64,000 nt of DNA, taken from positions 29,061-93,060 of the forward strand of contig JAMKCH010088226.1 in NCBI GenBank assembly GCA_023653785.1. The letters run 5' to 3'. Positions 12,123 through 24,179 of the stretch are shown here, one piece after another. The translations under genes were made by a program, and so were the position numbers. Origin of the DNA: Ophioderma brevispina. Its lineage: Eukaryota; Echinodermata; Ophiuroidea; Amphilepidida; Ophiodermatidae. Under the pieces are notes generated by a model, which made no database searches, was not told where the DNA came from, and worked only from the letters and a program-made list of their open reading frames with translations. Positions within the stretch are counted from its first letter, which is position 1; every line of letters begins with the position of its first letter.

Positions 12123-12753
12123 AAAGTGAACAATGAGAGATCATTATACCAACATTTGTTTCCATATCACGAAAATACACCATCAGAATCAATTGAAAAT
12201 TTAGATAATAAGCTATTTTTTAGGATTAATATGGTGCCACGATCACAGAATGCCCCAAAAAACGAACGCGCGCTATGTGATGAATTATACTCTCCTTTGT
12301 CACTTCATCCCGACATGCATTACGCGATTTGTTTGTATATTAGTGTTGGCGCCGAGTGTACATGTATGCTAGTTATTCATTACCACTATTTGTCTTATGG
12401 GGGCGTTACCCGGGGGTTACCGGAACGTATGGGTACGGATTGGTAGTTGGACCTTGAAAATATTTACTCATGTCAGGGTCCCAACGGGAGATTATTTTCA
12501 AATGAATACCTATGTTGGCATATTTTACATTGTTGTCAAATACATCTTTTGATTTTAAAGGGTGGCATTTTTGTTAAGAAGAAAATAAGAGTGCCACGGC
12601 AACTGATAAAACAATTGTCACACTAATATTGGAAAAAAATCCTACCTTCAAACGTTCATGGGAAAAATAGGTTTTCGCAAAATATTTATTAAGTTAACAT
12701 CATAAGAGTAGATAGTGAGTCTTAGATTTTCAGACATCTTAAAGCAGATACAT

Positions 12754-13134
12754 TATACATGTTGTCGCTGGGCGGGAAAAACCTCATGTGTAACTCCAGA
12801 GGTCAAATGCAAAGCCACATATGTAAAACGTGGGCACAGTGCTAAAACCTGATATGTGCATTTTGGTCACATTGGGTTCTAATTTGAATTTCAAGCCAAA
12901 TATGATAGTAAGTCATATAGCAGTTTATTTCCGAATCTGCATTTAATAATTATCTAATATTTAGAAAGGAAAACCTTTCTTGTGCAGGGCATTACAGCAA
13001 ATTATTCAGTTTTTGGTGTCTCCAAAAAATGTTACATATGAGGTTTTGTCATGTACCGTTTTTACTAAAGGTGAGGTTTTGACCTTAAAGGTCAAATGCA
13101 CGTATGAGGTTTTCCCGGGCAGCGACGATGTATA
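12754..13134 (+). mobile_element. ~381-bp MITE, family E, copy 1
   Basis: Ends TATACATGTTGTCGCTG and CAGCGACGATGTATA are inverted repeats, extending inwards through GGGAAAA(A)CCTCAT and GGTCAAATGC. The 12981-13134 part (GCAGGGCATTACAGCAAAT, TTCAGTTTTTGGTGTC, AGTGAGGTTTT-like) is found again in inverse orientation at 41541-41710. The 77-codon frame at 12980-13213 lies inside the repeat and is not a gene. Confidence 0.8.
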
Positions 13135-14024
13135 TTCCATATTAAATGGCATGGTCTTCAAAGATAAATGCTGTTACACTACATCTAACATCAGGACATC
13201 TAACAGCAGTTGACAAGAGATCAGTTACTACACGAGGTACGTCCAGTGGTGAATGGTGTTGTAACGTTCTCACAGTAAAGATAAAGGAACTATGTCAGAG
13301 TATTTATCTGTAAGGATGCTGAAGTTTTTACCACCAGCTCCCAGATCAGTACATACAGGCATCTTCTGTGTTTGTTAAAGTTATGGAACAGCTTAAATCG
13401 TCTCTCTTCGGAGATTATATCACTGGACAATGTGTAGGGAACATAAGTGTCCTTTAAGTTTTACATCTAAGATTAAGCTATTTCTTCTCTGAAAATTATT
13501 ATTAGTAGTACGGTATTTCTAAAACTAAAACTATACAAAATGGTTTTACTCAACAGTCATGTGATGAGATATGCGCACAGAACATTCAGAATTGTATGTA
13601 AGGAAGTTATAATTAAATATTTCCTAAATAAATGGAAATATCACTTTTGACTACTTCTAAGCATCCTCCCATATAAATTAATATTTCTATAAATCTGAAA
13701 AAAAAACAAGCTTGGACTGATTATGCTCTGCTCATGCATACAATCATTTGTAAAGTAGCGGATCTTTGCAAATAAAACAAAAACACGTAGACCAATAAAG
13801 ATGTAGCCCATCAAGAAATCTATTTATTTCTGTTGTTAAGAAAAAAATCAATCATTTAATCATAATGTTACAGAAATATTATTTAAAGGTATTCTGATAA
13901 TTAGAACTAATTATGATATTTCAAAGATTGATAACGAAGTCAACGGAACACCCTTAATTAGTTGTTTGTAGAATGATTAGAATAGGGTGTGTTTCTACAG
14001 ATTTTGTTTAAAAAAATCACATCC

Positions 14025-14275
14025 GCTGTAAATTTCTGTATATTTATAAATAAACCTGTAAGTAGGTTTACACTAATATTGCCGTTTATTTACTGTGATA
14101 CCCACCAATAGGTTTTATGTTAAGATTACAGCAATTTGTTGGCAACTAAACTGTCAGCTTTAGTGACGTAAATTGCTGGTAGTTCAGTTGCCAGCAATAT
14201 GCCGTAATATTTGCATAAAAACTTGAAAAACATGAATAACGGCACTGTAAAACTGTACATTTCTTTTCTGTAGAT
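14025..14275. mobile_element. Palindrome-rich DNA-transposon derivative
   Basis: ATTACAGCAATTTGTTGGCAACT near 14126-14148 pairs with the complement of AGTTGCCAGCAATATGCCGTAAT near 14187-14209. Repeated CTGTAAA, ACGGCA and GCCGTTAT motifs surround the pair. It has the look of ACTGTAAAA-ended palindromic elements. Boundaries are not clear. Confidence 0.55.
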
Positions 14276-15690
14276 GTCTTTCTGGGAATATGTCTTTATG
14301 GAAAAATATAATGACTGTCCGTTATTTTTGACACCGAATAATTTGTAATAATACATATATCTGTAAAATTATAACTGTGGAATTTGTATTATTTTTAAAC
14401 ACGTTCTACGTAATATACTTATATCCAAGAAATATATATGTCTATTTCTATACATGTGTACCCAACTTTTCAGATCAACACGTATGTGTTATCGATAGCC
14501 CTCTTAAACTAAAATACATGTATAAATAACAAATGCAAGTACGTCAATACACTTGATTTTACTAAAATAAAATATGAAAGGTCTTGGTGACAAATTTTCT
14601 TCAATATGTCAAACAACAATGTCGGACGATCAAAGAAGAATGATCAAAAAGTTCTCCAGGCACATGCGCAGATGCGTAATTTAGATTAAGGTAATAGGCT
14701 TTGCTTAAATTAAGAAATTTAATTGCTATTTAGTATATCTCTGCATACCAACAATTTATGGATAATTTAGAGTCATATCATACAAGTTTGCAGGAAAATA
14801 AGGTCCTTTTTCCTCGCAACATATCAAATTGTCTCTCTGTAAGATTACTGATTTTCTCTAACCCAGACATAAGAATCGCAGCCAAATTTAACCTCCGGGC
14901 TATATGCCACCATACATTTCTAATAAAGGACCTGAGTGATCACTGAAAACAATTGCCCTGTTCGTTACAATCAAAAGAATTCAAACAGTGCTACTTAATG
15001 ATCATTTGAAGTTGAAATACAATTTATTTTATACAATAGCGAATGTACTCTAAAATAAGCTCGTAAAAGAGTGAACGACATTGAAACACAAAGTATCCGA
15101 TGATATAAGTAATGAGATTGTGTGGAATGATTGATGAAAATTGGCGAAAGTAAGACGCTAAAATAATACCCATCTAGGGGGAGACCATTACTTGAATAAA
15201 AGATGCTTTAGTATCACAATCCTACCTGCAAGCTACCCCTACGGTCGGTTTGAGCCACGCTTCAACCGGCACACTTAGATTCTTTTTCAGGTATTAATTG
15301 GTTGGCAGAGTGTATCATTTTCCGAAACGGCCTGATTTCCCATCCTCGCCATAGTATCCAAACAAAAGTGTCCTAGAAAACATGTCTGATAATGTGCATT
15401 GGAGTAAATCACGTTAAAGACGCATTTAAAGACTTGGTTTGAGATGTGTCAAGACGGTTTCTTTCCCTCCAGACGAATGGTAAATACCAACATAGACATT
15501 GTCATGTCTCTGTGTTTGTTGTTAAATAATGTGACATCAATTGCTTGGGTCATACCGAGATCAAACAGAAGTGAAGTGTGTGAACGGGCTACTTTCAAAG
15601 TATTTATCAAATGCACTGGAACTGTTCTACGATGCTCTGAATAACCATATTTTGTCTATTTGTAACAAATGGTTAAACACTTGGGAAAAA
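14276..15690. other. AT-rich stretch without a gene
   Basis: Short frames (62-66 codons, 14758-14946 and 15444-15644) have no recognisable motif. I see no repeat structure. Confidence 0.5.
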
Positions 15691-15698
15691 CCGGCCTA

Positions 15699-16005
15699 TA
15701 CAAGTACAAACGATTCTCCATTTTGTTTTCAACAACACTATACATTCTTAGAGAAAAAAATAATTTTGATCAAAAAGAATCTTATAATTAAAAAAAATAT
15801 ACACGTACAAATGATTCTTCATGATGTTTTCAACAATATAAATTCTTCAAGAAAAAAAAAAATTGACCAAAAAGAGTCTTACAATTAAAAAAAAAAACTC
15901 TACAAGTACATATGATTCCTCATTTCAACAACAATAGACTCTTTTCAAGAAGAAAATTAATTTCGAAAAAAAAGTCTTTTAATTCAAAACATTACAAAAA
16001 ATAAA
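15699..16005 (+). repeat. A-rich minisatellite, ~101-bp unit, three copies
   Basis: Units start near 15699 (ACAAGTACAAACGATTCTCC), 15800 (ACACGTACAAATGATTCTTC) and 15902 (ACAAGTACATATGATTCCTC). Each continues through TTTTCAACAA, an A run, a GAC/GAT-CAAAAAGA-TCTT block and AATTAAAA. Copies are diverged. The 115-codon frame at 15541-15888 spans it and is incidental. Confidence 0.8.
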
Positions 16006-16699
16006 AGAAATTTGTTTTGAAAAACATTAACATCATCATTTTGAATAATCAATCATTGCTGAAATTGACAAAGCTATCGGCGGCAATCGAGATTTCATTT
16101 TATCTTCCGGTTGAAAAATTCAAGGTCATACTAGAGGTGAAGCTATAAACATGGAAATGAACTGAGCATTTTTCCCGATGATTAAAATAACCTTTGCTAG
16201 GTAGGGGAACGCATTAGTTATTAGTAACAATAATACACCACGTCATCTGTGACATCACATGTATCCCTGTTGAGAAGTGGGAGGCCCTTTTTTGCTGTAG
16301 GCAAAAAACTCTACAATAATGTATATACTGACCATCTAAATCTTTGAGAAAACTGACTTAGAAAGACAACTCGTATTTATTTTTTGATAAAAGGCAAGTG
16401 ATATCACAAGAAAACAAGTTGTAAAACAGTTTTGGTAGTACTTGCCCTGAACCTGAACTGTGAGAGAAAAATTCTAACTAGCCCGTGCCAACTATCGACG
16501 ATATGACATCCGTGTACGATAACTTCGCATCCCTCATTCGGTGTAGTTTGAAAAGCCCGGGCTCTAACTTCCGATTATTTGCATTTTCTGCCAGTTCTAT
16601 TGATGTCTGTCGAAGTGACGTCACATTCCCGCGACTTTCTCGCTTATACAAACAGAGAGCGTCACGAACAATAACAAATGTGACATGGTCTATAGAGCG

Positions 16700-16884
16700 T
16701 ATAGACCAGTTAACATCAATTTTTGTAAACATGTTAGGGCTTGGTATCTTGAAATACGTCGGCCTGACTGTTACACACTGGGCAATTGTATCTGTTAGAG
16801 TTTTAATACTATGGGCCATAAAGATTCGCAGGAATGGATTCGCAGGCAACAAAAGAAGTGACGTAGGATGTTAACTGGTCTATA
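16700..16884. mobile_element. ~185-bp inverted-repeat element
   Basis: Perfect 18-bp inverted repeats, TATAGACCAGTTAACATC at 16700-16717 and its complement at 16867-16884. Overlapping frames of 124 and 129 codons on opposite strands run through it; neither shows a known domain. It directly abuts the foldback that begins near 16887. Confidence 0.65.
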
Positions 16885-16886
16885 CA

Positions 16887-17200
16887 ACTAAGGCATTATC
16901 ACTGACCTCTACAGCAGCGACTTCTACACATGGATAGCGGGTCTGAGTCGCCGATTGAAACAACAGGAAGTTGCTTTTTGCCCTTCTCAATGTGGCAGGA
17001 AATAATGCATACGCCTGCTGGTGCACATATTCCACACCACACAGATGTTCTATTGTTATACGAAATTCCTTTAACTTGGACAATAAAGTGAAGCCATATT
17101 AAGAAGGGCAAAATGCAACTTCCTTAGGTGTCAATCGGCGACTATTCAACGGTGCGGCAGCCCGATGTCCATGTGTAGAGGTCAGTGGGCATTATATGAC
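16887..17200. mobile_element. Foldback element, ~314 bp, arms ~100 bp
   Basis: The left arm (GGCATTATCACTGACCTCTA, ACACATGGATA, CGGG, GAGTCGCCGATTGAAAC, AGGAAGTTGC, TTTTGCCCTTCT) is the inverted image of the right arm, which ends CTAGAG-type...GAGGTCAGTGGGCATTATATGAC at 17200. Part of it (from 16971) is repeated at 18586, where the left arm is cut off by the N gap. Confidence 0.8.
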
Positions 17201-17961
17201 CGTTCGATCAAGATTCTACCTTCCCCCAACCAAAATTCCACGAGTACAATAGATCCATCTGTTTGATTATTACAGATTCATCTAGAGTTTATCTATAGGT
17301 GCCGATATTGCCAGCATTGTCACTCTGGAATGCATGTGTACAGGTGTTCGCCACGCTGGCTACCTTCAAGCACCTGTTGCATACCTTCTATTCCATACCT
17401 TTTACTTAGAGCCTGAAGTATTTGAAGTGGATTTTTCCCGCGTTAAATGTCTCTTTAAAGTCACATCTGCTCTAGTGTAGAAAGGATACTAAATATAGCT
17501 GCGTCAAAGTTCACAATATGTCTCACTCTTTAACTGTATTTAATGGCCTGTAATTGTTTATTGCAATCTTTCGGGCTATTTTGACTCGGTTGGAATTGTA
17601 CTTTTTAAAATGATCAGAAATGGCATTTTCCCTCTGCGCCAAAATAACACTTGTTGTCTGTCTGGCGAGTACGTGGTCATGTGTTAACTTTTACATATTG
17701 TTCATGTTTAGTCTGACGTTTAGCTGACAGACGATAGACGTGGCTGTCTGTCTGGGGAGATCCCTACCTTTTGCACTCATATTAAGAAATATGCGCGCAA
17801 TCATTTGCTATAAACTTACTACACTTGTTTACGTTATGACAAAGCCGATAAAGATTAATTTAAAGGTATTTAATGTAATTTTAATTGAATTGCATCTTTG
17901 ATTGACACACACAGTAGGCATTCTTTTTGTAGTAATCCGCACATGATTCCCGCATTCACTA
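16971..17961 (+). repeat. ~990-bp near-identical direct repeat, copy 1
   Basis: Matches 18586-19575 with about a dozen substitutions and one single-base indel over 990 bp, roughly 98.5-99% identity by eye. The match ends within CGCATTCACTA; after that this copy continues ATAGTAGATTCAACCC and the other continues GCACACTG. Contains the right part of the foldback and about 750 bp of unrecognised sequence (TGTCTGTCTGG motifs). Confidence 0.95.
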
Positions 17962-18111
17962 TAGTAGATTCAACCCATCGTGTCACCTCTAGTACTTTTG
18001 CGAAGGTATGGGCATTGAATGAGGGGCATGTGCAGTGGGTGGAAATTAAAATACCACGCTAAATCTATTGATACATGTAGTCCGATAGCAGAGAAAAATC
18101 AATTCTATTAC

Positions 18112-18465
18112 TTAAAGGTCCATGGCCCGATCGCTAATAGCCTCGACCCCAGAAGCCCCAGATTTTACCGGAAGTGGTCAACATTTTGGTATCAGAAGAA
18201 AGCTACTATTTTTCTCATTTACCCTGTGAAATCTTAGAGCTAAAGAATGTTTGGTTTGGAAGTTATGAGCGAAAGTGTGCCCCATTTTGGTCGACCAATA
18301 TTAATTTTACACAGTACTCTATGGGGCTTACAAATCACGTTTTAAGCCCTCGCATCAAAACGGTTTGAAATATCGGCGCGAAACTTTACAGATGGGGTTT
18401 TGGAGTGAAGGTCAATCTATCAAGATGAAAAGTTCATATCCTTAAATCGGGCCATCCCCCTTTAA
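18112..18465 (+). mobile_element. TTAA-flanked MITE, family F, copy 1 (~354 bp)
   Basis: Starts TTAAAGGTCCATGGCCCGAT and ends with a complement of that, ATCGGGCCATCCCCCTTTAA. About 88% identical by eye to 32524-32880 in the same orientation. Shared blocks include AGAAGCCCCAGAT, GTGGTCAACATTTTGGTAT and GGCGCGAAACTTTACAGATG. TTAA at both ends suggests a TTAA target duplication (piggyBac or Kolobok type). Non-coding; the small frames in it are incidental. Confidence 0.9.
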
Positions 18466-18565
18466 TGAAAGCATTCAAGTGAACGCACGCGTATCTATAG
18501 CTACATTAATTCAAAACATTATGGCCATGATGACTAATCGCATTTGCTTCAGTGGTATTCAATGT

Positions 18566-18585
18566 NNNNNNNNNNNNNNNNNNNN
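18566..18585. other. Assembly gap (20 N)
   Basis: Twenty N bases, a fixed-size spacer. It directly precedes the second copy of the ~990-bp repeat and marks a scaffold join. Confidence 1.
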
Positions 18586-19575
18586 TTGCTTTTTGCCCTT
18601 CTCAATGTGGCAGGAAATAATGCATACGCCTGCTGGTGCACATATTCCACACCACACAGATGTTCTATTGTTATACGAAATTCCTTTACTTGGACAATAA
18701 AGTGAAGCCATATTAAGAAGGGCAAAATGCAACTTCCTGTGGTTTCAATCGGCGACTATTCAACGGTGCGGCAGCCCGATATCCATGTGTAGAGGTCAGT
18801 GGGCATTATATGACCGTTCGATCAAGATTCTACCTTCCCCCAACCAAAATTCCACGAGTACAATAGATCCATCTGTTTGATTATTACAGATTCATCTAGA
18901 GTTTATCTATAGGTGCCGATATTGCCAGCATTGTCACTCAGGAATGCATGTGTACAGGTGTTCTCCACGCTGGCTACCTTCAAGCACCTGTTGCATACCT
19001 TCTATTCCATACCTTTTACTTAGAGCCTTAAGTATTTGAAGTGGATTTTTCCCGCGTTAAACGTCTCTTTAAAGTCACATCTGCTCTAGTGTAGAAAGGA
19101 TACTAAATATAGCTGCGTCAAAGTTCACAATATGTCTCACTCTTTAACTGTATTTAATGGCCTGTAATTGTTTATTGCAATCTTTCGGGCTATTTTGACT
19201 CGGTTGGAATTGTACTTTTTAAAATGATCAGAAATGGCATTTTCCCTCTGCGCCAAAATAACACTTGTTGTCTGTCTGGCGAGTACGTGGTCATGTGTTA
19301 ACTTTTACATATTGTTCATGTTTAGTCTGACGTTTAGCTGAGAGACGATAGACGTGGCTGTCTGTCTGGGGAGATCCCTACCTTTTGCACTCATATTAAG
19401 AAATATGCGCGTAATCATTTGCTATAAACTTACTACACTTGTTTACGTTATGAAAAAGCCGATAAAGATTAATTTAAAGGTATTTAATGTAATTTTAATT
19501 GAATTGCATCTTTGATTGACACACACAGTAGGCATTCTTTTTGTAGTAATCCGCACATGATTTACGCATTCACTA
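18586..19575 (+). repeat. ~990-bp near-identical direct repeat, copy 2
   Basis: Second copy of 16971-17961, beginning at the first base after the N gap. The match is limited on the left by the gap, not by a natural boundary. Probably the other haplotype of the same locus (see findings). Confidence 0.95.
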
Positions 19576-20815
19576 GCACACTGTAGAAAATGCTTTCATA
19601 CAAGTTGTAAATGTCAGTTATAAGAAGCATCAGAGGAGACTCTCGTTGTACACTCTATTCTGTAAACAATGAATAATTAGTATTCCTCGTCACATATCAT
19701 ATACAGAGGACCAAAATGCAAATAATAAAAAGGGGTGTTTGGATTTTGCACTTCGCGTATGAAACTTAATTGGACTTAAAGTTAATCCACCAATTTCAAG
19801 GTATAGCACACACCCTAATGAGTAAGCAATGTTGCAAAAACGTCTTCCCAGGCATTATGAACTGAAATATCTCAGTTGAGCCTATAAATGGTTGACACGC
19901 AATCCCGAGCAACCAAACTACATTGTTATCTATTTCATATATTTTATTATCCAATGTTATTATTATCTACTTTTTGGGCACAAATTATATATCTGTGAAG
20001 TGATAACAATGAGCTTTAAATTCCGAATCATGCAATGGCTTCACGAACTATTATATTAAAACTCAGCTTTATTTGAGCAAAATCGGTTGTATGCCTTAAA
20101 TCCCTAAATGCCATTTTCCCCACTTCAAAAATCACGGAGCGGACCCTTTGCCTTGTGTTAAGGGTGAAATTGCTCCTAGATCTAACAAGAAAAATTGCGC
20201 CACCACCCTTTCTTGCGGTGATCGTCAGGTTTGGTAGTCATTTTCCCTCTAGGGACGTAAGGGATACCCACTCATTAGGTCATCAGTGGAAGTGGAATTT
20301 ATCAACACATTTTTGCCACTCTGCTTCTTTTTCGTTGATCCCAACTCAACATATATCGTTATTGGTTTATGTGTGATCTTGAATGGGATTGTCATGCCTC
20401 AATTATATATTCTATATTATAGAATGGACGGTTAAGTATAGGCGTTTTCTACATAACCAAAGAACATCTGAATGAACTGTTTGTTTGCATAGTAACAAAT
20501 GGGCATTGTGAAATCATATGATATCATATGGTGAAAGCTCCAAATTATGGAACATTTTTGGATGGGTTTCCCATCTTCAGGTCTCGTCTATTAGTGTCGC
20601 TTGAGAGCGTTTAAACCAATCACGACGCACAATGGCTTTACTTAATTAATGCCGAGTAGGGCGCAACCTTGATTGTTTGATTAAGAAAAGTTAATGTGCA
20701 CATTTGTCATTACAACGTTGGCAAAGCAAAAACCAGAACCTTTCTGCCTAGTCTTGGATTTTGTTCTTTAAAAAATAAAATACAATATGACTTGTGACAA
20801 TGGGAACTAATATAC
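19576..20815. other. Stretch without a gene
   Basis: AT-rich and mostly featureless. The 73-codon frame at 20155-20376 has no recognisable motif. GATATCATATGATATCATATG-like short palindromes lie near 20512-20530. Confidence 0.5.
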
Positions 20816-20816
20816 A

Positions 20817-21256
20817 AAAGGAGCAACGAAATATTTCAAGGCATCATCCATATATTGTGTCATAATATATGGATACATTGAAATCTCTCGCTGTACCGTT
20901 AAAGGTTGAGGCATATGTATGGATCAGGTCTGACATAGTATGTGGTTATATAAGCTCTCTAATAAGAAAGGAATATATTAATTTCATATACACTCAATAT
21001 ATTTCTGCATTTCGCTACAGAAAATTCTTAATAGTGAAAACAAAAGGTGATTTTGATTTGCTTATATTTCAATATGAAACATAGGCTGAATTAATAGTAT
21101 TTGCTACAATATGAAATTAAAAATTCCACAGTTTATGTATCAAAGAAAATAATTCTCAGCTTAATCCTTTTAGATTGGGACAATTTTTATGGAAAGCATT
21201 TACATCAGTGCAAAAATCATGGGTTTCAATGTTTTAGGGTTACTCGTTGCACCTTT
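20817..21256 (-). mobile_element. TTAAAGGTGC-type MITE, family C, copy 3 (minus strand)
   Basis: Read on the minus strand it begins AAAGGTGCAACGAGTAA (21256) and follows family C through TTTTTGCACTGATGTAAATG, AAAAGGATTAAGCTGAGAAT and AATTCAGCCTATGTTTC, ending AAAGG-GCAACGA-type at 20817. It is ~90 bp longer than the others. The extra DNA near the far end (20860-20915) includes a second element end, TTGAAATCTCTCGCTGTACC, which suggests nesting or an end duplication. Confidence 0.75.
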
Positions 21257-21744
21257 GATATGAAAGACAGGTCAATTATTTTCATGCTACTTTTTGTGTG
21301 AGATGAAACCCCCAAAAATGGAGTTATGAAATAGAAATTCAAATTTTGGTTTTTCTTCACTATTGCGTAGCAACAGCTGCATTTATATAGTGATATCAAT
21401 GTCAAAATTAACATGAGGGGATTAATAAAACAATATTATGTCAGGCATCAACCTTTCTCGCGTATGTGAAATGCTAGCGATTATTTTTTACTTTTTATGG
21501 TAATCCTGGTAGTATTCAGGTGTATTAACTGCATACACTGAAGTGTTAACGCATTCAATAATGGGAATCAGGGGACTTTGTAATGCTACGTGAGATAACC
21601 CAACTCTGTACATGACGTGATATCCAGTCAAATCATATTTGTGTAACCTGCAATGTTGTGGCTTTTATCCACCCGAATGTATACCATCTGCGATGAAAAA
21701 GGCCCTTTTAGAGGAGGAGCACGGACCCAGGTCAAACATCATCT

Positions 21745-22587
21745 TTTACCCCTCACTACAGAAAAGGTTTGACACCTTTGGTAGTTAGTATGGACCCTCT
21801 ATATCAACGCTAGGTAGTTAGTTCTCTCAAATTGTGGTGTACCCCTGTGTAAACACAGGGGTAAACTTTTAAAATGCTTCAATCATGTTGAAATGTAGGT
21901 CATATTGTCCATCTAGTCATGAGGATTCCAAAATGTATAGATTGTACCATCTATGACAATATGTTTGAGAGTTATAGGGTAAAAATGGCTAAAATGGTAA
22001 AAAAAGGTCAATTTCTATTTTTACAGGGGTCAAAATCAGAAGTTGATCCAATAATAATAATGTGTCAAAATAAGCAATAGTTTGTACCATCTGCAATGTA
22101 TAGTTATCATGTTATGCGACAAAATAGGTCATAGGGCAACATAATCCAATTGACGTTGACCTCCTTTGACCCTTATCTCCGTAAGTAAACATTTAACATA
22201 ATCAAAACTATTCTTTTTGGGAGTCCACTTACCTCAGGCAATAATTTGCAAGTATTGAAATATAATCAGGATAACTTTTAATGTTGACCCCTGTACAAAT
22301 TGAGATTGACCCTTTTTCCCATTTTAGTAATTTTTTCCTCTAACACCAAACACAACGGTCGTAGGTGGTACAAACTATACATTTTTGGAATCCTTATGAT
22401 TAGATGGACAACATGGCATACATTTCAACATGATTGAAGCATTTTAAAAGTTTGCCCCTGTGTAATCTTAATTGACCCCTTTTGAAAAAGTGAAACCACA
22501 ATTTGGAGTACTAATTACTTAGCATTGATGAAGAGGGTCCATACTAACTACCAAAGGTGTCAAACCTTTTCTGTAGTGAGGGGTAAA
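21745..22587. mobile_element. Large foldback element, 843 bp, arms ~350 bp
   Basis: The left arm begins TTTACCCCTCACTACAGAAA and the right arm ends with the exact complement (...TTTCTGTAGTGAGGGGTAAA). Complementarity continues through GGTTTGACACCTTTGGTAG, TTAGTATGGACCCTCT, CATTTCAACATGATTGAAGC and TGTACCATC blocks towards the centre near 22100-22200. No open frame of note. It is a long-TIR non-autonomous element that would form a large hairpin. Confidence 0.9.
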
Positions 22588-23059
22588 CAAATTCCTTAAA
22601 TAAGGCCCCTATGATATTCTGCTTCTGCTCTTTTTTGATCCCGCGTTGTAAACAACTCAGAGGGCCATGTGGGATGAACCCATGACCCTCAAATTCAAAT
22701 TTCAGATTTCAAATCTTGAGCGGAATTTAGCACGTTTTGTGAACGGTGTGGTACCTCCCAGCTGTGAAAGGCCAATGCTATCCGGATTATTCGCAATACC
22801 CAATCTGCGCTTATGAATGAGAGAATTAGACAAATTAATGCTACCGATTGCCACCACCAAAAGCAATATTTCTGAAAATTATGAGGCTTTGTTTACATCT
22901 TTGCCAATAGATGTTTATACTGAAGTAAAACCTTGGTGTACCATTCTCATCACCGCTATTGAACGTCGGTTACTTCATTGGTCCCAGAATCTGAGACTTT
23001 GGGCCATTTCAAAACTAAAAGTGACTGTGTAGTGTATATTCCCACTGAAGAAAGCAGGG

Positions 23060-24060
23060 CGATTTACAACTATTTAAATCTGATGACTCCATTTTGGTCT
23101 TACCTGGACACAATGGCAGGACCACTTAAACTCAAATAAGAAACTACTTGGAAATGGGCCATATACGACTGTTAAGTGACTCCACCACGTAGAAAACGTC
23201 TGTCCAAGACCCTACTCCGGCCCAACATATTAGTGTTTGAAACAGTGGCGCTATCGATGTTCTCATTGTTCGCAGACCGTATCCCACTTCTTCCGACGTA
23301 CCTCAGTTTTATTGTTTACCGAAGATCCATAAAAGCACATGTCCTCTTACGCCAATCGTATCCAGCTGCGGCTCTATTACTTACAACTCAGTCAAGTTTT
23401 TAACAGATATATTATGCCCTCTGGTTGGTAGAACTAGTAGACATTTGAAGAAACAGTGCTGATCTTGTCAACAAACATTCCGACAATCATACCCAAGATG
23501 ATGAATGTCTGGTCTCGAGCGACATATCTGCTCTCTTCACTGGTGTCCCTCTTGAGGAAAGCCTTCGTATTATACACAACAAGCAGAGAACCAAGTTATC
23601 ACTTACTTTGTTCACAATGGCATTTTTTCTCAATGCGGGTGCACTGCGGTGGGCGTTTCCCCAGTCAACCCTATCATTGCCAACTTATTCATTCAACGAA
23701 GCATTTTGAAGATCTTGCTTTTTTCTCATTCCGTCTTCGCTCACAATTGTGTGGCCGATATGTGATGACACTATGGCATTCTCCAACAAGCTCCGGAAGT
23801 TTGCCATCTTTGCTGAAAAGTTTGATGAACTACTTAACACACGACTTAATCAAGTTCACTGTGGAGATATGGAGCACAATACAGCATTGCTATGTTAGAC
23901 ACTCTCATAAGATCTCTGATGGAAGTTTATTTATTCTTTGGAGTGGGTTTATCGTAAAACTACCCACACGATTATACCTTCATTTGGTAAGAGCATCACC
24001 TCTACAACATAAACTGAGCGTTATTCGCACTCGCAGGCTTGGAATTCTTCGGCGAACTAA
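23060..24060 (+). pseudogene. Penelope-like reverse transcriptase remnant
   Basis: Translating across frames gives family landmarks: LFKSDDSILVLPGHNGRTT near 23067 (the Lpadkgr region), FYCLPKIHKS near 23305 followed by PIVSSCGSITYN and KFLTDILCPLVGRTSRHLK, then SSDISALFTGVPLEESLR near 23510 (motif A with its Asp), a CDDT at about 23764 (motif C, usually YVDD) and PLQHKLSVIRT near 23999. These blocks sit in different frames separated by indels and stops, so the product is dead. The reaction in live relatives is target-primed cDNA synthesis. No other function is implied. Confidence 0.85.
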
Positions 24061-24179
24061 ATCTACTCACAACCCAAGATCTGGTGAAAATACTACCCCC
24101 CGGTTGGCAGTGTCACTATTCAATATGTTGAAGGCGCTACTGAAGGCTGAGCCGCATGCATACGTCAAGCTGTGTCGTG

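Noticed and set aside
16478..16874. Two overlapping ~125-codon frames on opposite strands as a gene
   Set aside because: They overlap an inverted-repeat element and neither contains a known motif. Opposite-strand frames of this length can be chance.
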